Assembly: GCF_042477335.2 (NCBI RefSeq) | Contig: NC_091255.1 | Location: forward strand, 21,678,501 to 21,742,500 | DNA from: Ovis canadensis | Taxonomy: Eukaryota > Chordata > Mammalia > Artiodactyla > Bovidae | Direction of reading: 5' to 3' | DNA length: 64,000 nt | Shown here: positions 1 through 10,875 of the stretch, piece by piece | How the letters are laid out: the number at the start of each line of letters is the position of its first letter | How positions within the stretch are numbered: position 1 is the first letter of the stretch | The notes under the pieces: generated by a model | The model's database searches: none | Seen by the model: only the letters and a program-made list of their open reading frames with translations | Told to the model about the DNA's origin: nothing | Position numbers and translations under genes: made by a program

Positions 1-339
1 GAGCCGGACGGCACCCCATCTCCGAAGGAGACCAGGCGCGGGGAGGGCTGTCCCGCGGAGACGGAGGCCACCCGGCAGGCCACTGGCCGAGGTGACGGGG
101 CTGGGGCGGTGGGGAGCGCGCGCGCGCACCTGGCTGCGTCCGCGCGGAGTTGTCCCTCTCCGCTCTCGGTTGACAAGAGAACTCTTCTCCAAAAGGGGAA
201 ACCTAAGCAACGACAACAATCGACAACGAGATCTTTCTCCGGTCCTCCCCTCCTCCCTCCCTCCCCGCCTCGGCCAGCCCCTGCTCCCTCCTCCCCCAGG
301 CCCACCGCGGGCGCCCAGCGCGTCCCGACCCGCTGAGCG

Positions 340-354
340 ATGCTGGCAGTTTAG
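340..354 (+). other. Possible upstream ORF, 4 codons
   Basis: An ATG at 340 opens a four-codon frame (MLAV) ending in TAG at 352-354. It matters only if transcription starts upstream of it. It would then be a minimal uORF ahead of the LHX1 start. Confidence 0.3.
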
Positions 355-474
355 GATCCAAAGCTTCTCTATTCGCTTGGTTCTTTTCTTTATCGAAAGA
401 GGAGGGGAAATTCAGGTGGCGGGCAAGCCGGCACACACACACACACCCCCGCCCTCCTACCCCGACAAGAGCAG

Positions 475-492
475 ATGCACTTTGCCTTCTGA
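475..492 (+). other. Possible upstream ORF, 5 codons
   Basis: An ATG at 475 opens a five-codon frame (MHFAF) that stops with TGA at 490-492. Like the one at 340 it does not overlap the LHX1 start, so reinitiation at 939 would be possible. Confidence 0.3.
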
Positions 493-938
493 CAGCTCTA
501 CCTCAAGCCCGAGAGAACTCAGCGGCGCTGTCCCCGCAACCCCGGCCAGCCGCGTCGTGCTTCTCCGACTCCGGTGTGTTTATTTATTTCCGTTCCCGTC
601 GCCGTTTTCGGTGACCTTCACTCCTCCGCGAGCTCTGGGCTTGAAGAGTCGCTTAGCTCGCCCGCCTGAGACTCTTTTCCTCGCCCCGCGAGCTGCGGCT
701 GCGCTGCTGTGCCCCGGAGGCCCCGGGACTGCCCGGCTGCACACTTCTCGGAAGCGGCGCCCCCCACCACGCCCCTATCAGCCTTCCTCCCTGTCTGATT
801 TTCCGGTGCGGGTTTCGATTTGTCCGACGAAGTGTGTGTCCCCTTTCGTGAAGGGGCTGCCGGTCGTCCTCGTGAGTCATCCCCTCGGCTTTATCTTGCG
901 CTTCTCTCTCTGGGCCTCACCCGACCAAACCAAAGACC

Positions 939-1108
939 ATGGTGCACTGTGCCGGCTGCAAAAGGCCCATCCTGGACCGCTTCCTCTTGAACGTGCTGGA
1001 CAGGGCCTGGCACGTCAAGTGCGTCCAGTGCTGTGAATGTAAATGCAACCTGACCGAGAAGTGCTTCTCCCGGGAAGGCAAGCTCTACTGCAAAAACGAC
1101 TTCTTCCG
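939..1108 (+). CDS. LHX1: LHX1 coding exon 1 (LIM1)
   Basis: Codes residues 1-57 (last codon split CG|G), the whole first LIM zinc-binding domain. The donor is gtgagt at 1109. Confidence 0.97.
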
Positions 1109-4100
1109 GTGAGTACTTCTTCCCTCGCGCGCCGCCTGGGCCGCTCCTTCCCCGCGGGCCCTTCCCAGCCGGCTTCGGATCAGAGGTCAGCGTGGCCGCG
1201 GCGACCCGCGTTGGGAGCTGCCTTTGGAGAGGGGCAGCCAAGTCCCCGGGGGCGGGGGGCGGGGGGTGGGGTGGGGGTGGGGGTCCCGCCTCTTGGCCAG
1301 CTGGCGCGCGCTGGGCGCCGAGGATGCGGCCTGCTTTCGCCCTGGAAATTGTGGGTCCGGGCTTGGCTGCACGTGCCTGGGAAGAAAGAGTCTGAACTCG
1401 CCTCGGAGCGAGAAGCTCCTCCTGGCTTGGAAAGAGGTAGAACAGTCTCAGAAGGTGTGCAGCCCCGCGTCCTATCTTTCCCCTAGCAGATGTGTTCAGC
1501 AACTGCATTCTTCCTGCCTCCCCGGTTGACTCGTCCTCCAGATTGAGCTTAGAAGCCCGGGCTAAGCTGCGTTCCACTACCTTTTCCATCCCCGAGAAGT
1601 CTTGGCGGGAACCGCCGAGCCTTTGGCATGGCGCGTCCAGTCGCCTGCAGGGTCAGCGGCTGGAAAGAGCTCGGGCCCGGGGGCCTATCTTGCACGGCCC
1701 AGGGTCTTCCTGACACCCGATGGGCCGACCTGGCCGCACTACTTGCACTGGTAGCCTGTGAAGTGCCGGAGGCTGCAGCCTGCAAGACGACCTTCCCCGG
1801 CTGCCCGCGTGGCCAGCAGGTTCGGCCTCCGCGCAACACCGACCTCGGCAGTGAGGCGCGTGCTCTGCTCGGAGCTCTTCTGGGCTCTGGCCGCCACCGT
1901 CGGCCACCTCCTTGTGGAGACCTGGGGGAAAGCGGAGACCCGGCTCGTTGGAGCCGGAGAAGCCTCCCGACAGCCCTGCTCCCCTGAGCATTTTAACTCA
2001 CCATTCTGCTACCAAGACCACACAACACACAAACCAACAGAACTGGAGCCAATTCGAATTGATCCTCCCCTTGGGCCGGTCTGAAATCTCAGTTTCCTTG
2101 GCTGACTTAGTCTCTGCTTTTCTCTGTGGTGACAGATCAAATTGGCGGACAGAGGAGGGGTTCGAAGCCAACCAGGTAGCTTTGCCCAGAGGCCCCGGAA
2201 GCGCTGTCCCCGGTGCATCCCAGGGATGCGCGGCCCCGGTGGCGGCGGCCCACGGAGCAAAGCGCGGTCCGCTGGTATTGCCGAGAGGAAGCGCAGGCTG
2301 GGCCTCTGGCCTCTGGTTACTGGCGAGAGCCGAGCGGGGCAACGGCGAGCACCGCAGGCTGCCAGTGGGCCCCAGAAGCCTGCCTCCCGCGAAGCGCATC
2401 CCGGCACCTAGAGCCGCGACGCGGTCTAGCTTGCGCCGACCAGCCGGGCTTTGGGCTGGAACGCGGCGGCGCCCGGGCTGTGGCCGTCCAGGCTCTCCGC
2501 GGCTGTTTGTTTACCCGCGGTGGGACTGGACCTTGCCAACCCCCAGCCTGCACATGGGTTCCTTTTGAAACGACGAAAGAGGCAATGCACAGAAAGCGGC
2601 GGTGCTTCGGACGCGTTAGAATGGAGATCTAATTCGGTTTTCTGAATCTAATCGGAAAACAGGTGCCTGCCTCCTTCCCTCAGCGCTTTTTCCCTCTGGG
2701 ACAACACGGGGCAGGAGGCTAGGGGTGGCGGCGGCTTAAACTCCTTGCTCCCTCATTGTAACCATGTGTATCTCCTCCCTGACTTTTCACTGGTGCCCGC
2801 GCTCTCTCCCCCTGCGTTCTGGCCTGCTTAATTGGCCTTCTGCTTCTCTTCCTTTTTGGTTCTTTCTCTCTCTTTCTCTTCCCCTCCTCCCCCCCACTAT
2901 TCTTCCTCTACTGTCTCGATCGCCTTTCTCCTGCCCTCTGGCTTCCCTCGGCCCAATCCCACACGAAACCCCTCCCCCCTCACCGCCCGCAGGTGTTTCG
3001 GTACCAAGTGTGCCGGCTGCGCGCAGGGCATCTCCCCTAGCGACCTGGTGCGAAGAGCGCGGAGCAAAGTGTTTCACCTGAACTGCTTCACCTGCATGAT
3101 GTGCAACAAGCAGCTGTCCACCGGCGAGGAGCTCTACATCATCGATGAGAACAAGTTTGTCTGCAAAGAGGATTACCTAAGCAACAGCAGTGTCGCCAAA
3201 GAGAACAGCCTCCACTCGGGTGAGGACCTGATGCCCAGCTCCTTCCGGGTGCGTGGGTCTCGGGGGAGGAAGGCCTGCCACTGGCTGCTGCTCACCTGTC
3301 CCTTCCCTCTCCCCAGCCACCACGGGCAGTGACCCCAGTTTGTCTCCGGACTCCCAAGACCCGTCGCAGGACGACGCCAAGGACTCGGAGAGCGCCAACG
3401 TGTCGGACAAGGAAGGGGGCAGCAATGAGAACGACGACCAGAACCTGGGGGCCAAGCGGAGAGGGCCTCGCACCACCATCAAGGCCAAACAGCTGGAGAC
3501 GCTGAAGGCCGCCTTCGCCGCCACACCCAAGCCCACGCGCCACATCCGCGAGCAGCTGGCTCAGGAGACCGGCCTCAACATGCGTGTCATCCAGGTCAGG
3601 GCCGAGCATGCCACTTAGTTCCCTCAAGGTGCAACCTGCAGGTTGAGCCTGGGGGTGGGGGGTGGGGGAGCAGCTTTGAGGAGCGGAGCGAATCCCTGGA
3701 GGCTGGCAGAAGGGAGGGGAGAGGCCCAGACACACCCCTACCCGGCTCCGACTTTGACGTCGCACCAGAGGTGTGGGGCATCTGGAATTCGCTAAACCTC
3801 CTCCTCTTTCGGGTCCAACGCAGGTGATAGTGGTAACGGTGGGAGAGAGACGGGGCGGCGGGGCATGAGGCGGGAGGAGGGCGCTGCGTCGGGACGCGGC
3901 GTTGAGAGTACCGACCTATTTTTCTGCCCTACCACCCCTATCCGGGAGGAGCCGAGCGGTCGCTGTGCATCGCGGGATTAATCCTTGGTCTCAATCCATG
4001 GTCTCCCTCGGTGTCCCCGCCCCCAACTTTGCGGGTCTCTGGCTCCAGTTAAACAGCCCCCCCGCCCCCTCCCCGCCAGCAGACCTCCCCTCCAAAGAGA

Positions 4101-5845
4101 GGTGGGCTGCCCAGGTTTGAAGGGAAGGTGGTTGGGGCGGGAGTCAGCTCTGCCGCGGCCCTTCCCGAGTTGCCTGGGGACCGGAGGCGGCCATCCAGGC
4201 AGCTGCGCCGGTGCGCGCTGTGAGATTTTGAACCTGCGGGTAGTTCGGCCCGAGTCCCGAGCCCAAGGTTAGGTGTCCGGTGCCTGGCGGCCCTGCGAGG
4301 CCATGGGGAAATGTGCCAAGGAGGTGTGTGCAGTAGGCGCACCATGCAGGCTGCCCTCCGCGGAGACGCTCTGCTGCGCGCTCTCGTGCGCAGGTGAATG
4401 GGAGGTTGCTCGGCCTGTCTCTAACAGAGTATGTCTGGCACTGGGAGATAGTGCATGGGTGCGGAAAGGAGGCTGTGGGTTTTGGTGTCACTGTCTTCGG
4501 GAGACTGTCAACAGGAGGCTGTTTGGATCTTTGTCACTATCATGCGGGGTGGGGGTGCTGCCAGGGTCAGTGAAAGGGAAGCCGTGTGTCTTTGGGGAGG
4601 TTAAGCGCCTCCGCGCGTACAAGCTGCAAGTGTTTCGCTGCGATTGTTAGAAACAACTCCAACTGTCTCCTGTTGGGCAGGGCGGCTTGCCCAGGTACCC
4701 CTGCCGGGAATCCTGTCCACCCTTGGCTCACGGGCCACCCCGCGTGGTTCTACTCGAAGACACACACCGCCCCCCCCCCTCCCCCCTATATACAAGACAC
4801 AAAACACACAGCTGGGAATCCGCGAGCTGGGAGGTGGAAGGGTGAGGGGCCAGGAGGAGCCGCACACCCGAAAAGCGGAGGTAGGGTCTCCGGGGCCTCA
4901 CCCCAAGTCGTGTGTGCTTCAGGTCTGGTTCCAGAACCGACGCTCCAAGGAACGGAGGATGAAGCAGCTGAGCGCTCTGGGCGCCCGGCGCCACGCCTTC
5001 TTCCGCAGTCCGCGCCGAATGCGGCCGCTCGTGGACCGCCTGGAGCCGGGCGAGCTCCTTCCCAACGGGCCCTTCTCCTTCTACGGAGGTGGGTGCGCGG
5101 CCAGGGGGCAGGGCGCGGGCAGGCCCGGTTTCGTTTCGTTGGAAGCGGGCGGCAGCGTGGAGACGCTCCTGGCTTTCTGCAGAAGCAGAGAGGGCGGGAG
5201 AGAGGGGTGGAGGCTGGGGAGGAAATGCGGCGAGGCAGTGAGACCGGATAGAATTCCCGGTCCTGAATGAGGCCGGTGGGCAGAGAGGGAGCAGCTCCCG
5301 CGTTTGCACCTGGGCCTCCTCCGTGCGCCCAGCCGGGCAGGGGAGCCAGGCGAATGGAGAGCCCCGGCGTTGCCCTCCCCAGCCCCGCTAGCGCGCCTTC
5401 CCGCCCTGTCACCCCGCCCCAGCCGGGGCTCCGCCCTGACGTCCCCTCTCCCGCCGCCACCGCAGATTACCAGAGCGAGTACTACGGGCCCGGAGGCAAT
5501 TACGACTTCTTTCCGCAAGGCCCCCCGTCCTCGCAGGCTCAGACGCCGGTGGACCTGCCCTTCGTGCCGTCGTCCGGGCCTTCCGGGACACCCCTGGGTG
5601 GCCTGGAGCACCCGCTGCCCGGCCACCACCCGTCGAGTGAGGCGCAGCGGTTCACCGACATCCTGGCGCACCCTCCCGGGGACTCGCCCAGCCCAGAGCC
5701 TAGCCTGCCCGGGCCTCTCCACTCCATGTCGGCCGAGGTCTTCGGGCCCAGCCCACCCTTCTCGTCGCTGTCGGTCAACGGCGGGGCGAGCTATGGGAAC
5801 CACCTGTCTCACCCCCCAGAAATGAACGAGGCGGCCGTGTGGTAG
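939..5845 (+). CDS. LHX1: LHX1 (LIM1), LIM homeobox transcription factor; full CDS in five exons
   Basis: LHX1 is a nuclear LIM-homeodomain activator needed for head organiser, kidney/urogenital and neuronal development; it works with LDB1 through its LIM domains. Joined exons 939-1108, 2993-3219, 3317-3594, 4923-5088 and 5466-5845 give 1,221 nt, that is 406 codons plus TAG, the family length. LIM1 has its zinc ligands at C4, C7, H25, C28, C31, C34, C51, D54. LIM2 has C63, C66, H85, C88, C91, C94, C114, D117. An acidic Ser/Asp/Glu linker follows, then a homeodomain at about 180-239 with W227, F228, Q229 and N230 in the recognition helix, and a Pro/Ser/Gly-rich C-terminal activation region ending in AAVW. 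The start has A at -3 and G at +4. All introns are GT-AG and phases close. The next gene, AATF, is 6 kb downstream on the same strand. Confidence 0.98.
1109..2992 (+). promoter_or_regulatory. LHX1: LHX1 intron 1, GC-rich, candidate enhancer intron
   Basis: The 1.88 kb intron has no visible transposon. Conserved FoxH1-dependent control of Lim1 by nodal/activin has been reported from the first intron in vertebrates. I could not find a clean FoxH1 consensus here by eye. A forkhead-type TGTTTAC lies at 2508-2514. A less GC-rich patch at about 1990-2170 stands out against the rest. A long pyrimidine tract precedes the acceptor. Confidence 0.5.
2993..3219 (+). CDS. LHX1: LHX1 coding exon 2 (LIM2)
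   Basis: Codes residues 57-133 with the second LIM domain. The acceptor is cccgcag, the donor gtgagg; the final codon is split G|CC. The 97-bp intron 2 (3220-3316) follows and stays open in one frame, so the frame reads through into exon 3 unless spliced. Confidence 0.97.
3317..3594 (+). CDS. LHX1: LHX1 coding exon 3 (linker and homeodomain helices 1-2)
   Basis: Codes residues 133-225: the acidic linker rich in Ser, Asp and Asn, then the start of the homeodomain with the basic N-terminal arm KRRGPRT. It ends in phase 0 after VIQ, so the recognition helix is split from the rest of the homeodomain by intron 3. Confidence 0.97.
3595..4922 (+). other. LHX1: LHX1 intron 3
   Basis: A 1.33 kb GC-rich intron. 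I see no transposon and no other gene. It holds short G- and C-runs (a C-rich tract near 4770-4790). Confidence 0.8.
4923..5088 (+). CDS. LHX1: LHX1 coding exon 4 (homeodomain recognition helix)
   Basis: Codes residues 226-281, opening with [12 protein letters not shown], the DNA-contacting helix 3, and continuing with a basic Arg-rich stretch. The last codon is split G|AT across the 377-bp intron 4 (5089-5465). Confidence 0.97.
5466..5845 (+). CDS. LHX1: LHX1 coding exon 5 (C-terminal activation region)
   Basis: Codes residues 281-406, Tyr-rich at first (DYQSEYYG) and then Pro/Ser/Gly-rich, ending in TGG TAG at 5840-5845. Confidence 0.97.
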
Positions 5846-6723
5846 CGGAGTCGCGCACCGCCCGCGGAGCTCGCGGTTGTACAGAAATGAACCTTCTATT
5901 TAAGAAAAACAGAAAAAAAAAAAAACAGGAAAAAAAAAAAACCATACACAAAACAGAAAAGCAAGTCATTCCCCGCCCCTCCTGCCTCCAGCCTCGGGGA
6001 CCATTTTCCGTCTGGGGAGACCGGATGGGAACCGGGGACGCGAAATAGGATCCGGATCCGCCTGGAGGTAGGACGGGGATCCGAGCGCTGGCTGGCAAGG
6101 TGCAAAACTCGGGCACCGGCAGGAAATCCAGACCTCTCCCCACCTCCCACTGGACTCGGATCCTCGGACCGACGCCTCCGGCGTGAGCTTGGGGCCGGTG
6201 GGCCGCGGAAAAACACCCACGGCAGCCGCGGGGGCGGCTAGCCAGTGGGGTGCTGCCCGGAGCCGCGGGGAGGGAGGCTGCGCCCGAAGACAGTTGAGTT
6301 GGGCGAAGCGACCAGGGGCGCTCCGGGGCCGGCCACGAGACATCTCAGGCTCTGAGACATCTGTTAGAGTTGGCTCAGAGTTCAGCAACAGCGACCACAA
6401 ACTCTTATAGCTTCAGAAACGCCGACCTGCTGTGCATCAGGTGGGACTATATATATATATTTTTTTTGTCTATCTGGGATTTTTGGTTTTTTTGTTTTTG
6501 CCAAAATTGCAAAATTCTAAGTGTAAAGCCCTCAGTATCAACTCTTCTACCTTCACAAAGCTCTACACACACAGACACACGCAAACACACTCGATACTAT
6601 GGTCTCCAGCCAGACCTCTTAGTAAAATGACTTGAACATCAGCTGTACAAAATAAGTATTCTACCTTCACAAACACACACACAAAATTTTAAAAAAAAGA
6701 CTATTGAACTAAAAACAGTCAAC

Positions 6724-6730
6724 TGTTTAC
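6724..6730 (+). promoter_or_regulatory. LHX1: miR-30-family seed match (7-mer) in LHX1 3' UTR
   Basis: TGTTTAC is the complement of the miR-30 seed. The miR-30 family is known to target Xlim1/Lhx1 through its 3' UTR in pronephros development, so this site has a precedent. Confidence 0.55.
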
Positions 6731-6901
6731 GTATAATGTTAAATTCAGGAGTTCAGTGTTTTACTAATATATTCTGTTTTGAAACCTCTTGTTCAAAACA
6801 AAATGTTTTGAGCAATCAACCAAAATTGTTCATTTTCTTTTCCTGTAGATGTTCTGATTTGCAGGGCTCACAGCTCACTGTGCTAGTATGTAAAAAGGTG
6901 T

Positions 6902-6909
6902 TGTTTACA
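6902..6909 (+). promoter_or_regulatory. LHX1: miR-30-family seed match (8-mer) in LHX1 3' UTR
   Basis: TGTTTACA is the full 8-mer type match to the miR-30 seed, 178 nt after the first site, in A/T-rich and probably accessible RNA. Confidence 0.6.
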
Positions 6910-7140
6910 CAAGGCAAAGAGAAAACATGATATTCAGACAGTTGCCAAATAGAATAATTATAGCACAAATACTGTAAAGGTGCCTGGCACCACAACCAGA
7001 AGAAAGTGTTAAAAAAAAAAAAAAGTGTTACAAGGTTTAAAGAAAAAACATCTTTGCTAATTTTTAGTCCTGTTGAACATTCATGGAATTGTTAATATGA
7101 CTTATATAGACCCACACAGGTTTTATTTTTGTGTCTTTAA

Positions 7141-7146
7141 AATAAA
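7141..7146 (+). terminator. LHX1: Poly(A) signal AATAAA, LHX1 (alternative, upstream)
   Basis: A canonical hexamer in the LHX1 3' UTR. It could give a shorter isoform that keeps both miR-30-type sites. Confidence 0.45.
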
Positions 7147-7311
7147 AGTCCAGAATATTTAAATTTTATGGTCAAATATGCAGTCAACAGCTGCTACTTT
7201 TTTTCTTTATAAATTAAATTTCTCATATGTCTTTTATTGTTCTGATAAACCTAAGCTTGTGTGACCTCCAGTGCATATTAGACCATTCACTGTATGAAAG
7301 GAAACATGTTG

Positions 7312-7336
7312 AATAAATTTGTGAGTTTTTAATAAA
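7312..7336 (+). terminator. LHX1: Paired poly(A) signals AATAAA, likely LHX1 3' end
   Basis: Hexamers at 7312-7317 and 7331-7336 are followed within 30-50 nt by a GT/T-rich stretch typical of a cleavage downstream element. This is the last strong signal before the intergenic spacer. Confidence 0.65.
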
Positions 7337-7355
7337 AATAGAAAATCTGATGTTT

Positions 7356-8329
7356 AGATAATTGGTGTGTTATTTTATGTTTTGACAACTAGCATTGACC
7401 TGTGATGGGGAGTGGAGTGATCCCTCAGAAACCAGGAGGAAGAGAGACAGGACTAGGGGGGACCCGTTTTCACCTTGACTGTGGTTGAACCCCCTTGCTA
7501 ATGCCAGCCACGCTTTTCTCAGTGCCTTCGTGCTGTTATTAACTACAGATTTGCATTCTGCGGATTTTAATGGATACATTTGAAGATATGTTTGTTGATA
7601 AGTTAATATAGAATTGGAAATAGAAATCAAATCCATGGCTAAAAATGAGTGGTCTCAGTCTGTGATTAAGCATGAGACCCCACGCCCTCTCTCCTTCCCC
7701 CCTCTAAACAGGCAAAACCTGACTTGTGAATGTCAGTTACCTGTAAATAGGTGGTTAGAGGTGGTACTTTTCTGTTTCATTTCCCATAGATAATCCTGCT
7801 TTCTAATTTGGTGGTTTGAAAGATAACATAAAATGAAGGTACAGCACAGCTAGAAATGAAATACTTTAATCCCTTTCACAGAACTGATATGAAACAGTTG
7901 TTTTATAGTATTTGTTTCATTTGAAGTTCCCCAGAAGGAAAACTGTTTTGCTTGGCACAAGATACATATTACCTTCTCTGAAAGATGAGCAAAAAAAAAA
8001 CCAATATAGAAATCAAATTTCAACGGAGAGTTGCCAATAGGTTCTGAAAAGTAGTTCAACCTCTTCCAAGCCTTCATTAAACATGGAAGGAATTTAAATA
8101 TTTTATCTGCTGTGAAATACATGTGTGTGTTTTACTATCAGACACTACTGAGAGTTCCAGAATTTCTTTTCCATTATCACCTAGATTCCAGTCTAGATTC
8201 TTTATTTCCTTATTAAAAAAAAAACCCAAAGGTTTTACTTGAAATGGAGTGCAATTTCCAGTGTTTTCATATTTTGTTAAGACACAACCAAGTGTATCTT
8301 TCTTGCTAAGAAGGCTTTAAAATAAGCCA
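7356..8329. other. LHX1-AATF intergenic DNA, first part
   Basis: A/T-rich unique-looking sequence. I recognise no transposon and no gene in it. Confidence 0.6.
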
Positions 8330-8690
8330 TATTTCACTGCATCCACATGACAGCTTATCCAATGAGCAGGACTATCAGGGTGGAATCTGTTCTTTCAGAA
8401 ATCCAAATGTATGAAATACTGGGAAGACTTTTGAAACTCCTAGCCTCTGCATGCAGCACATTTCTTTATCTATTATGTGTGTAATCAGTGGATCGCCTTG
8501 TTTTTGCCCTTTTAGCATTTATATACATTAAATCATAGCCAACTTATTTATTATAGCCAGCCTCCTTTAAAGACATTCATTTAACTGAACGTATGCTCAT
8601 TGGGAAGCTGCATTTTCCTATCAAGCCTGCTGAATTATTTAGCAGTTTCATTGTGGAATCCAGTACTTGATAATAGGCATTTTAGAGTTG
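8330..8690. promoter_or_regulatory. Candidate conserved noncoding element downstream of LHX1
   Basis: Repeat-free A/T-rich sequence with low CpG, several TAAT/TTAT homeodomain-like words and a GATA/CCAAT-type pair in inverted orientation (8351-8368 and 8594-8610). The style matches developmental enhancers, but conservation cannot be tested here. Confidence 0.35.
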
Positions 8691-10760
8691 GCGCTCCGGG
8701 TGCACGCAATTCTCTCTGACTCCGTGGATCCCAGCAGCAGCTTAGTCTTTCCCACTGGGCGCTGTATCCAGAACCCTAAGGAGGCCCTGGACAGGTGGCA
8801 AAGTTTAGCAGTCAAATTTGGAGCCGCCCAAGAAGGGGAGATCTAGGAATGTCAAGGATTGTTCTCCTGCCCATCAGAGCTGTGCCCCCCACCTCTGGCT
8901 CTGAGGTGCAGAGGAGCCCAGCACCATCCCCAGGGTGTCAGGAGGTTTGAGGAGAATTCTCAAGGGCAGGAGGGGAGTGCCGGGTGGTCCCCTTCCGCCC
9001 TGAGAGTTGAGAGCGCAGTCTCTTCTCCTTCCTGGGCTTGGCAGCCTGGTTTCTCCCCGCGGCCATCTTAGAGCCGCCACCTTTAGCCATCTGCCCTCAG
9101 GGTTCCAGCCTGCCCTGGGCAAGGGAGGCAAAGCTCACCCACCTCTCTTTTCCAGAATGGGGGCAAGTGGGAACTGCTTTGGGGTGAGACGAGGTAGGGG
9201 AGGAATATTGGACAGGCACTGGCAGGGGCGTGGGACCCTGGAGAGTATCTGAGAAGAGAGAAGGGTAAGCACCTGGTTTCCCTAAACTCTTGAGCTCCTG
9301 GAACAGACAGCTGACTGGGACAATGGGGAAGGGGGTGGTATCCAATATCACCTTTGCCTATGTCTGCTCTTCCTACATCTGTCTGCCACTTTGCAGCTCT
9401 GAGGCAGTAGGCAGAGGAGCCGTGAACTGGGAGACCCTCTGACCATTTCTCCAGAGAGGACTGTTCTTTAGGGAGCATGCTCCCATTTATTCCCTTGCCT
9501 GTCCTCATCTCTTTTGCTCACATCACTAGGGTTTACATTTACTAGCCAGGGTTTACATTTCTTCCAAGAGGTAGAGTCTTTAAAAATAGCCCCTCCCATA
9601 GTCCATCTTCCATCTCCACTCCCACCCCCATCAGGAAACCCCTCCTCCCTTCTCAGGAAACCAGAATCAAGCCAGGAGGGCCCCCCAGAGAGGGGATTTT
9701 TAGAAGGTTGCTGCCTCCTGCATCTCCATCTCTCAGCGACATCTCAAGTCCTAGGACTTCTTTCCTCCACTCCTGGAGTCCCCTCTCTGTCCTCAGGATG
9801 GCGTAGGAAGGCAGGGGAAGCATTTTGGGGCCCCTGAGATATGTGTAACAGGAGTAGGGTGGTCTTGATTTCTTCAAAAGTCTTCCCAAGTCAGTGGGCA
9901 CCTGGCCGGAAACCAGAGTGGGGGAGCAGACATTTTCTGCCCAGAATTATCCAGCACTGTCTTGTTTGCATGACAGCTTAGAGGTGGTCTCTGCCTTGAT
10001 TCACCTCCCCCCTCCTCCCTTTCCCTCACCTTTTTTAATTTTAACCCCAAGACCAGGTTTCTGAGCTTTATCAGTGTCCCAAATAGGAAAGGAAGAGGAC
10101 TGGGGGAGTAGTTTCCTAAATGTGGGTTGAGGGAAACATTTTTGTCCTCCAAAGCCCAGGGCGATGGCTGGCCCAGCCCACTGAGTATGCTTTTGCTCTG
10201 GAGGCCCCAGATGCAGGCACCAGACTGCAATTAAAGGGGCTATGTTATTTGTGTTTCTGCTTTAAAGCTGTTTTCTAGACTGAATTCTATTGCAGGTGAT
10301 AAAAAGCAGTTCTCCTTGCCTCAGTGCCTTGCCTAGGGTGCTCCCATCTTAACCTGGAGTTCATTCCTTTCCAACTCTGTGAATGTCTTCCCTGAGGGTG
10401 GTCCTTCCCCGCCACAGCCACCTAGGAAGCAGCAGACATGGGACAAGTGGCCTTTTGTTGTTCTTGACGCTGGCTGGCTGGTGGCGTATGAAGACAGGGA
10501 AGTCAGGGACCCACACTTTCCTTGGGTTACATAGGAGACACTGGAGAATTGGGGGCTCCCCAAGCTTCAGCTGTGGGATCCAAATGGCCTGGGCTGCTTC
10601 CAGGAAGGGCAGGAGGCCACCCCAACCCTGTTTTCTGGATCCATTTGAGGCAGTTTGTTTAGGAGCTTCAAGGTCTTAACAGGTGACCTCAAACAGACAC
10701 TGTAAGGAGAGACCACTTTGTTCTTCCGTGATGATCCCTTTTTACAGCTTCTGTTTACAT
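8691..10760. other. LHX1-AATF intergenic DNA, middle part
   Basis: Moderately GC-rich unique sequence. The open frames here are short, mutually overlapping on both strands and resemble no family I know. I see nothing I can name. Confidence 0.55.
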
Positions 10761-10774
10761 GTTTGTTTGCCCTC

Positions 10775-10875
10775 CTCCACTGATCACCACCAGGGGAGAA
10801 TCTAACTTACTCATCTTTGTATCTCATTTAGCAGTGCCTGCCACATAGCGGGCAGTCAGGGAATGCATGATGAAG
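10775..10875 (+). repeat. Old L2/MIR-type 3' end fragment
   Basis: Has the wording of L2-like tails (cagtgcctgccacatag, then a run toward gaatgcatgatgaa). It is short and diverged. Confidence 0.4.

Larger units (their letters stand above)
1..938 (+). promoter_or_regulatory. LHX1: LHX1 5' flank and 5' UTR, CpG-island DNA
   Basis: This stretch is strongly GC-rich and full of CpG, runs straight into the LHX1 start codon and has no transposon that I can see. It should hold the LHX1 promoter and a long 5' UTR, but no TATA box fixes the start site. A consensus AP-1 site (TGAGTCA) lies at 873-879. Long open frames across it on both strands come from low stop-codon density in GC-rich DNA, not from protein-coding constraint. 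Confidence 0.75.
5846..7355 (+). other. LHX1: LHX1 3' UTR
   Basis: The UTR starts GC-rich and turns A/T-rich after about 6400. Near its start it has A-rich runs (about 5904-5941), and later a TA/T run at 6450-6470 and CA runs near 6560 and 6670. Its end is inferred from AATAAA hexamers at 7141, 7312 and 7331 followed by a GT/T-rich downstream element at about 7361-7383. The exact cleavage site is not visible. Confidence 0.75.

Noticed and set aside
92-1036. 314-codon open frame upstream of and overlapping LHX1 exon 1
   Set aside because: It is a frame opened by GC-rich DNA. It overlaps the LHX1 start in another frame and has no domain-like sequence.
891-1589. 232-codon minus-strand frame over LHX1 exon 1
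   Set aside because: Antisense shadow of the CpG island and exon; low-complexity Ala/Pro/Arg content.
5081-5812. 243-codon minus-strand frame over LHX1 exon 5
   Set aside because: Antisense shadow of a Pro/Ser-rich coding exon in GC-rich DNA.
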